Positions 31,001-43,000 of a DNA stretch of 59,409 nt are shown here, piece by piece. The stretch spans positions 1 to 59,409 of the forward strand of contig NZ_VKJP01000005.1 in the NCBI RefSeq assembly GCF_007280575.1. Reading direction: 5' to 3'. This DNA is from Streptomyces benahoarensis (lineage in GTDB: Bacteria; Actinomycetota; Actinomycetes; Streptomycetales; Streptomycetaceae). Made by a program: the position numbers and the translations under genes. The notes under the pieces were generated by a model that searched no databases, was not told where the DNA came from, and worked only from the letters and a program-made list of their open reading frames with translations. Positions within the stretch are counted from its first letter, which is position 1. Each line of letters starts with the position of its first letter.

Positions 31001-34000
31001 CAGCTGCCGATGCCGAGCGGCCACCCGGAGGACGGCTGCTACCTGCGGGCCCACATGGCGGCGACGAAGCTCCAGCAGTGGGGCGCACCCGTCGAGAAGA
31101 TCATCGTTGCCCGCGCGCATCCGCTGCTGAACGTGCGTTCCATGAACGCCGCGGACTCCGGCGTCTTCGAGCCCGGCCTGGTGCAGTGGCACTACCACAT
31201 CGCCGCCGGCGTCCGCGCCGTGCGGGACGACGGCACCACCGTCTTCATGGTGCTGGACCCGGCCCTGGGACTCGGAGCGGTGCCGTACCAGGAGTTCCTG
31301 GCCGCGATCGGGGTGACGGAGAGCGAACCGCAACTGCGGTTCGAGGGGCCGCTGGAGCAGGTCGCCGCGCAGATCACCGCGGACCACCTCGCGTCCCCGG
31401 ACAGCTGGACCAGGATCAACTCCGTCCTCTACCCGGCGGACAAGGCCGTCATCGTCCTCACCGACCCGTTCGCCGGCGACTTTCCCAGCCCGCAGCGCGG
31501 GTTCCACCACTCGATGCGCGAGGTGGACGAGACCCACCGGGGCTGGCTCGACACCCTCACCGAGCACACGATGGAGCAGTTCGCCCGCGAGATGGTGGCG
31601 AAGGCGCGCAAGGGCCTGGCCGACCGGCAGAGCGATCCCGGGTCGGTGTCGCCGGAGTGGGCGGCGGCCACCTACGACAGACTCCGGAACGCCGGACTGC
31701 TGAACGAGAACCCCGACATCGCCATCGGCCTGACGGCGCTCCTGCCGGAGCATCATTCGCCGGCCCCGGGGTCCTTCGAAGCGGACATCGACCACGTCAT
31801 CCGCGAGGCGGGCGGGTCTCCGCAGTTCACCGCTTTCACCCACGCGCCCGCGGTGACGGACTTCGGCCCGTCCACCGACGACTGGGAGCTGTACGTCCCG
31901 CAGCACTTCCCGCAGGGCGCCCTGCTGTCCCAGCCCGGTGCGCAGGGCACCCGCTCGACGATCGGCTCCTGGCTGTCGGTCGACGCGGCGATCGCGCGCG
32001 AGCAGGAGCTGTCCGAGCGGTTCGGCGTCGAGATCGGTCCCCTGGAGCCCGGCGGCGCCCACTTCACCCTCGCGGAGCTGAAGGTGCTGGAGGACCTGCT
32101 CGGCAGGGTCCCCCGTGCCCACGTGGCGGACAACCCGTACCTCCAGCGCATCGTGCTCGACACGAGCGGCGCCTCGACCGTCTCCTCGTACCACGTGAGC
32201 TCCAAGACCGTCCTGGTGAGCCGGCCGTTCGGCATGCCCGGCTGGCTGTACCCGCTCCTCAGCCGTGAGGGCACGGTGCAGCGGAAGGTGATGGACCAGG
32301 TCTCGCTCCTGGGCTACCCGGGCCTGACCACCGCCGAGGCACTGGGGCTCGTCGGACCGCCCCGGCACGTCATGGGTGGCGTCTCCGACGTCCTGGCGCA
32401 GGGCAGCCTCGTCGCGTGGACGCTCCGGCACGAGCTGGGGCACGCCGTCGAGCTCGGCGCCGGGTGGGAAATCCTCCACGCCGGCAAGGAGGAGTTCGGC
32501 GGCTGGCGGACGCACGACACGCCGAAGAAGCTCAGGGCCGTCGCCGTGGCCTTCCTCGACAAGGTGGGTATCGAGGGCGACGAGCAGCTGGTCCGCGACC
32601 TCGCGGAGCTCATCGAGCGGCACGAGGCGAGCAACGGTCCGGACCTTCAGGCGATCGAGTCGATCCCCGCGAAGCTGGCACACGGCGACGCCGAGCGGCA
32701 CGCGAAGCTGACGACGCTGACCGGCCACCTCAAGGCGGCCATGGCACAGCCGTGGACGCTCGACGACGGCGGCATCGACGACGTGGGCCACGACGGGCGC
32801 ATCTACCAGGTCACCCACGACACCGGCCAGTGGGTCAGCTACCACGCCCCGGCCCGCGCACACGCCGTGTCCAACTACCAGTTCGCCACGCCCGACGAGT
32901 GGTTCGCCGAGGCGTACGCGGCGTTCCACGACCCGCGGACGGTGAACTCGCCCCGCGAGCGTCTGCACCCGGCGGTGCGGGATTGGTTCGCCGCCGAGGA
33001 ATCCGGGTCCGCACCGCAGCAGAACGCCGCCCCCGGCAAGCCGCGCTCGGCGGGTCAGGTGCAGATCGACGTCGCCGACATCAACAACCGGGTGATCCTC
33101 AAGCCCGGCACCGGCATCAGCACGGGCCGCTCCTTCCACACCCCGGAGGAGGAGGACGAGCGGCTGCTCGTCCACACCGATCTCGACCTGCGCAACCGGC
33201 ACTTCGCGCACTTCGACCCCGCCCGCCAGCAGGGCGACAAATACACCGTATTGTCGACCGACCTCGCCCCCGTGCCGTGGCAGCCCGAGGACGACCTGTA
33301 CCTGCTCCTGCTGCACGGCGAGAAGGGCTGGCTGACCGTTCCGGTCAACGGCAAGCCGGTGCACGTCGCCCCGCAGGAGTTCGCCAGGTCCGTCATCAAC
33401 CGGCGCGACAGCATCGTGGAGCTCAAGCGGCGTGCCGGGAAGAACGCCTGGCTGGTGCTGGCCGCCTGTGAGGCGGGCGCCGTGGACGAACACGGCAAGT
33501 CGGTCGCGCAGACGGTGGCGGACGAGACCAGGATGAAGGTCGCGGCGCCCACCACGGTGCTGAACGCCATCCCGGGCAAAAAGGATTTCAGCTTCCTCGT
33601 CCACCCGGACGCCGACGGCAACCGGGGCGCGTTCCAGGTGTTCCACCCGTCGCACGCCGCCTCCTCATCCGACGACACCGTCACGCAGCAGACCGACGAG
33701 GCGCCCGTCCTGGTGCCGCCGACGGTGATCAACGCGCCGCTGCCGGTGACGCAGAGCGCGCCGCACTCCTCGGGCACGTTGCAGCAGCGGCTCGACGCCA
33801 TGGCCGCGGCCAACAACTGGGGTTCTCTGGAGGCCATCACCTTCGCGGGAATGCCGCGCGAGCTGACGGTGGGCGGCACCCACGGCACGCTCGCCTCCGT
33901 CCCGCAGGACCTGCACTTCATCTGGGTCGGCGGCCGGATGGAGGACGCCACGCTGGAAAACCTGCGCACCTGGGTGGCACGGGCCGCGGGCACCGGCTGG

Positions 34001-37000
34001 ACGGTGAACCTCTGGCTCGACGCCTCCGCCCAGGCGGCCAACGGCCCGCTGCTCATCGGTGAGCTGTCCGCCATCGCCGTCCGGAGCATCGATGACGCGA
34101 CGCTCTACGACCGTCTCCCGGAAGCGGTACGCGACAAGGTGCGCGCATACGCCGGGTTCGCCTTCTCCCGCGGCGCGTACACCTCGGCCAGCAACGTGAT
34201 CCGCTACTCACTGCTGTGGCTCCACGGCGGTGCATACATGGACGTCGACATCGCCCCTGGCGACTTCACCCTGCCCGAGGCCCCCCTGCAGATGGCGGTG
34301 GACGGCCCCAACCTTCCGCTCATGGCGCCCATGCTGCGGGACCACGCCGTCTTCGAGAGGCTCCGCGGCCATCTGCACGAGGCGGGGCTGCCGCTCGGCA
34401 CCACCACCAGCGCCCAAATCGAGAGCGTCGCCCGCTACCGGTACGCCCGCGGCGACTACAACAACAACCTGATCGTCACGCCGCCCCGCTCCGCGTACCT
34501 GGAACAGGTGCTCGCCCAACTGCCCCACCCCGAGGTGCCGGCCATGGCACCCGAGGAGGACTACACCTCCTGGACGGGACGGCACGCCACCAAACTGTTC
34601 CAGTTCCAGAACGTCATCGACGCCAGCTCCACGCTGTCCGGACCCGAGTTCCTGGTCAACGCCGCCCGCGAGTACGCGAAGAACTTCGACGTCCCGACGG
34701 ACGCGGAGTTCCGGCCGCTCAACGCGGAGCTGCGGGACCAGTGGCTCCCGCTGCAGTGGATCACCGACGAGAGCGACATCAGCGCCGCCGAGACCACCCC
34801 GGTGCTGTCGTCGTTCCCCCCGCTGTCCCTGGACCAGCAGGCCAAGCTCACGTTCCAGATCCGTTCGCGTCGCGGTCTGCTCGCACCGGGCCGGCGGGTG
34901 GGCGGCCCGCCCCCACTGAACCAGACACAGCTGCTGCGGACCGTCGACGTGGTGAGCGTCCACGACCGCCTCTACGCGGACCGGCGCGGCGGCGACCGCG
35001 ACCTGTCCGTGCTGGTCTCGCTGCGCAGGCTCGCCGAGGTGATCGAGCGCCGGAACGGCAGCACGTTGAGCCGTTTCACCACCGGCTCCCTGGACACGCT
35101 GGTCCACGCCGCCTTCGGCACCACCACGGTCACCGACGACCACCGCCGGCTCCTGGTCGACACCGCGCAGAAGGCCAAGCGGCGAGGCCACCCGCTCACC
35201 GTCGACGCCCTCACCGCCGCGGCCCGTGCCACCGGCACGACGCTCGACGTCAGCGAACTGCCGACCCAGTCCGCACCCCCGGTCCGCTCCGAAGCGAACA
35301 CGCAGAGCGACGACTCGGTGACGGATGACGCCGGCCTGACGGCCTGGAACGCCGAGCGGCGCGAGCCCGCCTACTTCTATCGGGACGAGGAGTCCCTGCC
35401 GGCCGCGATCGCGGCGATCACCGACGAACTGGAGGCGGCCGGACCGGGCTCCGGTTCGATGGTGATGGTGGCCAGCGGCGACCAGGCGTTCCGGCTGTAC
35501 GCCGGCAACGTCGACGGCTCGGTGTTCTGGACCTCGTACGGGGACAGCACCCGGTACCCGGCGGACCAGCTGCCGCTCCCCCCCGAGCCGGACACGATCT
35601 TCAGCATCGATCTGAAGGAGGACGGCAAGATGCTCAAGCCGTCCGCCGCCCTGCTCGCCCTGGGCGAGGACGCGGACGACTTCTCCGGTCTGCTGTCCGA
35701 GATCATGGACATGCTCACCGACCGGCACACCGCGCCGCCCCGCCTCGTCGTGGAGACGCCGAGCGGCACCAGGACGCAGCTCCTCGTCGACGAGGAGCTG
35801 CCGCAGCAGTCCACCCTCGAAGCCGTCGAGGAGTCGGACGCGGTGTCCGAGGCGGGCAGCACCGTGGCGACCGATCCGATTCCGCAGGTGCCGCAGGGCT
35901 TCGCCCACGGCGGACGCCGGTTCCCGATGGGCGTGTTCGGCACCGCGATCTCGCTGGGCGGCCTCCGGTTCGACAAGCTGCCGCAGCCGCACGACCCGGC
36001 GAAGGACACGCAGCACGCCGCGACCGGGCCCCGGAACCTGGACACGTACGACACGATCGCCGACGCCGTCGCCGGTCTGCTGTCGCCGACAGTCCCGAGC
36101 TGGGTCCCGGCGGCCGTACGCACCGAGGTCCACCGGCTCGTGTCCGCGTACCGCCCGCGAGGCTTCGCGCAGCGGCTGCTGGGCGCCGGGCTGACGCTGG
36201 AGCTGGCCCGGAAGGGTGAGAAGTACACCGTCCACGTGGCGCTGCGCGGCGTCGACCGCGACCACGCGAAGGTGATCGAGGACCAGTACCGGCCGTTCGG
36301 CGAGCGGACCCGGCCGCGCGGTCAGAAGAACATCGGTAACCAGGAGGCGTACACCCAGAAGTACGTCTCCAGCAGCACGGGCGTCTCCTCGTCCACCGGC
36401 GTCAGCCTCGGCGACTCCGGCAAGGTCACCGCCGCCGTCTCGCCGGTGGGCGTGTCCCCGCAGATCGGTATCGGCATGAAGTCCTCGCGCGGCGAGGGCT
36501 ACAGCACGATGGATCTGATGTACGCCAACCCGTCGGTGGGCCTGACGGGAGAGCTGACGTACTTCTCCTTCACCGGCGTCAAGCTCCAGGTGACGGTCAA
36601 GCCGCAGCGCGCCACGGCCACGATGTCCGAGGCCCCGGGTGAGCTCGTCGTGGCCTTCCCAACCGAGCTGACCGCGTGGGTGGCGAACATGCCGCGCAGC
36701 ACCTGGCAGAGCGAGAAGCTGCCGGAGGGCACGCCGGAGTCCGCCTACGCGCTGCTCAGCGACGAGCTGCTGCGCGCCTTCCCGGTGGTGCAGCAGATCG
36801 GTGGCCTCGAAGACGTCCACGACGCGCTGTTCCGCGCGCACCTGGAGGCCAACCCGGGCACCGAACTGCACGAGTACGTGCACCACCGCCTGAGCGAGAT
36901 GACCGTCATGGCGGACTTCATGCGGATCATGGGCGGGGAGACGAAGCTGCCGCCGTTCCGGATGGCCAACGGCGACACCCTGCTGCTGACCCTGCGCGGG

Positions 37001-40000
37001 CTGGTCCTGTCCGCCGAGCAGATGGGCGACCCGACGGAGATCCCCACCACCCTCAACTCCCGCAAGCTCGCGCTGCGCGGCGGCAACAACAGCACCGGCA
37101 GCAGCCGTTCGCTCGGCGTCGGTGTCGCCCTGGCGCCGAACACCCACGGGTCGGCCCTCACCGGCAAGGGCTCGGTCAGCTTCGACGCGAGCACCAGCGC
37201 GGGCGCCTCCACGTTCTACGACATCGGCGGTGGCCGCTGGCAGACGCTGCGGAACCACGACGACACCGTGCCGTTCCACCTGGTCGTCCGGCTCAAGGTG
37301 GCCTCCGAGGTGCTCCACCAGGTCGGCCGGGACCACTTCGCGGACATCCATGTCGTGGTGCGCATCCCCAAGCAGCAGGCCGGGGACTTCCGCACGGCCG
37401 TCGACCGGATCGTCGGCGCGGTGAAGGCACAGCCGCAGCAGATCGGGCAGATCGACCCGTTCGCCCTGCACACCACCCCGGGCACACAGGAACTGACCGT
37501 CACCCGGCCCGAGGAGCAGCCCGAGCCGCTGCCCGAGCCGCCGACGGAGCTGACCACCCCGACCGGACCGCTCGGACTGTTCGCCCCCGCCGGGCTGGCC
37601 GGCGCCGGGGGGGTGCGCAACGCTCTGGTGCACTCCCTGCGGGAAGCGGAGAAGCGCGCCGGAATCCAGGGATGGAGCCCGGAGGAAGTGGCGGACCGGT
37701 CCGCCTTCATGGACACCCACTTCCACCCCGAGTCGCTGAACAGCCAGATGACGGAGCTGTTCTCGGACAGCGGCCTGACCCAGACGCTGACCCGGCGGCT
37801 CCCGGACAACTCCGTGGAGGTCGTGGTCTTCCAGGTACGGGGCGAGCGGGTCGCCACGCCCGGCACCGGCACGATCCGTCCCGTCGCCGGCAAGCGCATG
37901 CCGATGACCGGGTTCGACCACCTGCCCGCCGCGATGTACGACGCCGGTACGTCCGTGTCGAGCAGCGCCACGGTCTCGCTGAGCAGCACCGTCGCCATGA
38001 ACCTGGGCTCGGCGGCAGCGGGGAGCCACTCCTTCGGCCTGTCCATGTCACGTACCGACGGCAGGCAGCACACGAACTCGTACTACACGTACCGGCTGAA
38101 CGGCCACATGCGGCCGCCGTCCGACGAGAACGAGAACGTGCTGTACACGTACAAGACGGTGCTGACGCCGTCCGTCACGGTGCACCGCCTGAAGCCGCAG
38201 GGCCTGATCAACCGGGCCGAGCGGGTGGTGGGCAACAGCTGGGCGAAGTGGAACGGCGAGTATGTCCGCGTCCCCACCGCACCGCAGAGCCACACCGGCC
38301 GGCCCCTCAAGGGCGAGGCCCGCTGGCTGGCGCCCACCTGGCCCGCTCAGGAGCAGACCACGACGGCGCCGACCGAGCCCGTCACGGTGGAAGGGGACGA
38401 CACCACCACGCTCACCCACCGCGACCGGGTCATCGACGCATCGGGCGTCTCCCGCGTGCGCGGCCTCATCGCCGATGTGCTGCACGAGCAGCTCCAGGTC
38501 CCCAAGGCGATCGCCGAACTCCAGGCGCAGGCGATGGTCAGCACCGACCAGCTCGTCGCCGTCCTGAACACCGCGTCGCACTCGACGGCCAGCGGATTCA
38601 TCCTCGACGGGACGTTCACCGACCAGCGGTTCCGGCTGGCGCTTGAGGCGGAGGTCACCCAGGTCACACCGACCCGGCCCGGCACCCTGCTGCTCAACGC
38701 GATGAACGCCCATGAGAACTCGACCGGCTTCACCAGCGGGCATTCCGTGACCACCGGCAACTTCTTCCGCAACCGCAGCCACACCACGGGCATCAGCGGC
38801 GGTTCGGGCGCTCTGGCCGGCGGCGGCTCCTACACCACGTCGGTGAGCGACAGCCGTGGCCGCAGCCACTCCCACGTCCTGAACGTCAACCCGGGCCACT
38901 TCGTCCTCCGCAACGACGTGCCGTTCTCCCTCCAGTCCGGGACCGTCACCTGGAAGGTCACCGTCGTCCGGGAGGACGTCAACCAGCTGGGCACGTGGAA
39001 GCGGAAGCTCGTCGAGAACACCGGCACCGAGGGGACCGGCGAGGAGCGGGCGGGCACGGCGGAGGAGCGGACGCCGACTCCGGTCACCCGGCTCGTGATC
39101 GAGGACGGCATCCGCTTCCTGCGGCAGCACCGGCCGGTTACCACCGCACCGCAGACGTCCGGCTCCGGCGCGGTCACGAGCACGCCCCCCCTCACCACCG
39201 TCCCGGGCACGCTGCGGTCGCGCGACCTGCCGCTCACCGCCGTCACCGACACGCTGCGGCTGGCGTCGAGCGCCGCGGAAGTGCTGCACAAGCAGATCAT
39301 TCACGAGCTGAACGCGCTGCTGGAGAGCCACGCGCCGGGCAGCAAGAACCCGCTGTGGAAGCTGGAGTTGCCGGGCAACAGCGTGGCCGGCTCCCTGGAC
39401 ATCCTGCTCGACCCGGCCTCCCTGGTCAGCATGACGGACGCCCTGCGCGGCGCGGGTGTGGTCCTGCAACCGCTGTCCTCGGGCGGCCCCGGCTTCCGGC
39501 ACCGGACGCAGATCCTCCTGCGTCTGAAGCGCGGCACCGTCGCGAAGCAGCACGGCACGCCCTTCGAGGGCACGCTGAGCAAGTACATCCAGTCCAACGC
39601 CCGTTCGGAGGTGGCGCACAAGAAGTCGCAGGGAAAGAGCCACAAGTTCGGCCTGGCCGTCTCCGAGTCCGCCGCGTCCTTCACCCGCGGCACGTCGACG
39701 GCGCAGTCCGCCGCGCACAGCCTGGCCTCGCGCCGCCACGACGCCCTCACCCTCGACGGGCCCCTGGTCTCCTACACGGTGGAGGACGTGCTGGAGATCT
39801 CCGTCGTGGACACCGTCCGCCTCTCGCAGGCCCTGGCGCCCGCCCGTCCGCTGGCCTCGCTCGCCCAGCCCCCCACGCACCGGCCCGAGGTCCGCGAGGT
39901 CAAGCTGACCGAAGAAGTGGTGGTCGCGGTCTCGGAGCTGAAGGACCTGCCGACGGAGGAACCGGCCGACGCCTCGCAGCAGACCCAGGAGGCCGACGCG

Positions 40001-43000
40001 GTGCAGCAGACCGTGCCGGCCGTCACGCAGCAATTCCCCGCCACGTGGCGCCCCGAGGTCAACTACTCCATCGGCGCCGAGGACCTGGCCCTGAAGCACG
40101 CCGTGCTTCTGGTGAACCCGGAGCCGCTGGGTGCGCTCTTCGGCATGTTCCTCAACAACGCGACCACCGTCGGCCCGCTGGCAAGCCTCGCGGGACGCGG
40201 CACTTCCGCGCAGGGCGCGCTGCACAAGATCATCAACGCCAACGTCCTGAACCGGCACCTGATCGAGCACGGGATGACGGGGGTCCCCACCGAGGTGCCG
40301 GTCGACCTCCTGACGGTTGACGAGTTCTTCACGAACACGCTCGGCAAGGTCTTCGTCTCGTTCCTCCCGGTCGAGGCCGGCACCTTCCGGGCGGCCCGCC
40401 CGGTGACCGTCGAGCGCAGCGAGTACGGCTCGCAGCACCACAGCTTCTCCACGAGCGGGAGCCGGAGCAACGCCACCGGTGCGTCCGCCGAACCGGCGCA
40501 CCCGCTGCACGGTGAGCTGTCGGGCAGCGCGAGCGGGGGCCTGTCCCAGTCGCAGTCCACGAGCCTGACCACCGGCACCGGTGGCTGGAACATGAACCGC
40601 GTCGAGGGCACGGCGACGGACACCTACCTCCACACGTTCGGTCCCACCGATGTGCTGGTCCGCATCAGGATCGAGACCCGCAGCGTCCTCGGCCCCTTCG
40701 GCTGGTCCAGCGGTGCCTACGACGTCGCCTTCCTCGTCCGCGATCTGGTACAGATCGGCCTGACCCCGGTGGGCATGCTGAGGAACCTCGGCAACCTCGA
40801 CACGGAGAACCCGCACGCGATCCGTACACCCTCCGGCTGGTATGTGCCGCCGCGGCGCGCGAACGGCCCCGAGGACGAGCTGCTGCTCGAACTCCTCCAC
40901 GCCCAGCAGGTGGAGGAGCAGGACCACACCCTGGTCTGGCAGGTCCGGCCCCTGGAGGGCTCCGACGAGGACATCGTGGTCTTCGGCACCACCATGACCC
41001 GCGACACCTTCGTCGAGGTCCACGTCCAGCCGGAGTTGGACCGCGACCCGCTCACCCGCGGGTACCAGCTCACCTGGGGCGCCACCGTCAACGGCCTGGT
41101 GCAGCTCACGGCCGCCGCGCCGCCGGTGGTGATGAAGGCGGACGGGCACCAGGAATCCGACGACAAGGGCCGGACCGACAAGAGCGATGCGGAGAACGCC
41201 TCCCCGCACCACTCCGACGACCAGGAGCAGCACACCGAGACCCGGAGCACCCCGGCCCAGACCGACCCCCTCCCGGAGTCCGAGTCGCAGGAGAGCGCCG
41301 GAAGCGGGGACGAGCCCCAGGAACAGCAGGAGACGCCGGAGAAGAAGGAGAGCGAGCACCCGTCCGAGGAGCAGTCCGAGGAGCAGTCCGGCAAGAGCGA
41401 CCCGAACCATCAGGTCACCCGCAACCCGTGGACCGAGCAGCGGGTGGACGACCAGCAGGCCCCCGGGCTGACGCAGGAGAAGCTCCAGCCCGTTGACACG
41501 CGCGCCGACGGTGACTGCTTCTTCCACGCCGTTCTCGCCACCCTCGTGGCACACGACCGGGCCGACGAGCTGCCCGTGCACGGCCTGGAGCAGCTGCGTC
41601 GGCTGCTCGCCGACCGGTTCGACACGCTGCGCGAATCCTCCGACCACGAGTCCTTCTGGATGCAGGTGGCCGCGCCGCTCTCCGATCTGTACCGGGCCGG
41701 TGTCCGCAACAGCACGCCGAACGAGGCGTCCCAGGCGAGCGAGCAGCCCCAGGAGGCCACGCTGTCCCCGGGGGAACAGGAACTCCTGAACCTCCTCACG
41801 GGCTACCTCGTCCGGGAAGAGGTGCCGGACGCCGTGCGCGAGAACGTGCAGAACGGCTCGCTGAACATCGCCTCGTGGAAGGAGGCGGTGAACCACTCCG
41901 GCATCGCCGACCGCATCAGGAAGGACATCGTCACCAAGGGTCACTACGACTCCCTCGGTGGTGACCTCATCCCGCTGCTGTTCTCGCTGGAGTTCCCGGA
42001 GCTCGCCGTCTCCGTCCTCCACCCGAGGAACGGCACGTGGCACAGCCTCGGCACCAACCAGCGACCGGTCCACCTCGTCCATGTCCGGCTGGAGGAAGGA
42101 CAGGACCACTACCTCGCCACGGCACCGGAACCGGCATCCCCGCAGGAGCTGACGCCCTCCCAGCCGGCTGCGCCCACCTCCCGCTCCCCGCGGCAGCCGG
42201 TGACCCAGCCGTCCGCAGCGACGTCCACGACCGGGCAGGAGATGCCCCTGACGTCCCAGGAGGAGCAGCAGCAGCCCCAGCAGCAGGCCGAGGAGAAGCC
42301 CGGGACGACGGGCGACAAGAAGACCGCGGAGAGTTCTTCGGCCACCACTTCGGACAAGGCGCCGACGGCTACCACGCAGGAGCCCGCCCCCGCGCCGCAG
42401 CTCCCGGCGCCGCCCGCGCGGCTGGCCATGGGGCAGCTGAGCGCCGGGGACTACGTCGAGGAACTCGGCACGTCCGAGGACCAGTTGGTCGAGGCCGTGA
42501 TGCCGGCGCTGCGCGCGGCACTCGGCGAGGAGGCTGCCGCGCAGGCACGGCAGCAGATCCTCCGCTACCTCGGCACGGAGGAGATCAAGCCCTGGCTGTC
42601 CGGCATGAGCCGCGGCGGCAAGCGGTGGGTGCCGATCGACGTCTCGGGCTGGAGCGGTGAGATCGAGGTCGGTGTCTCGTTCCGCGACGCGGTGACGACC
42701 GGGATCGTGCCCAAGGTCGAGTTCGAGAACGGCGCGGAGTCCGCCTCCGGCGCCGGTTACCTGGACGAGGAAGGCTGGAACGTCAGCTACGGCGGCGCCC
42801 TGCGCATCCAACTGCCGGGCGGCCGATTCGACTTCTCCACGGGCAGGCAGCACCAGCGCTCCGGCGGTGAGGGCAACGAACAGCTGGGCCGGATGTTCGC
42901 GCGCGCCAAGACCCCGACCGAGGCGATGCGGGTACGCTCCGTCGCCGAGTTCACCCTCGACTTCTCCAAGGTGACCCCCACCGGCATCGGCAAGATCCTC

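Noticed and set aside
35340..35730. Papain-like (Tox-PL) toxin domain in the giant protein
   Set aside because: The strand pattern around [14 protein letters not shown] is suggestive, but no catalytic Cys or convincing His is present.
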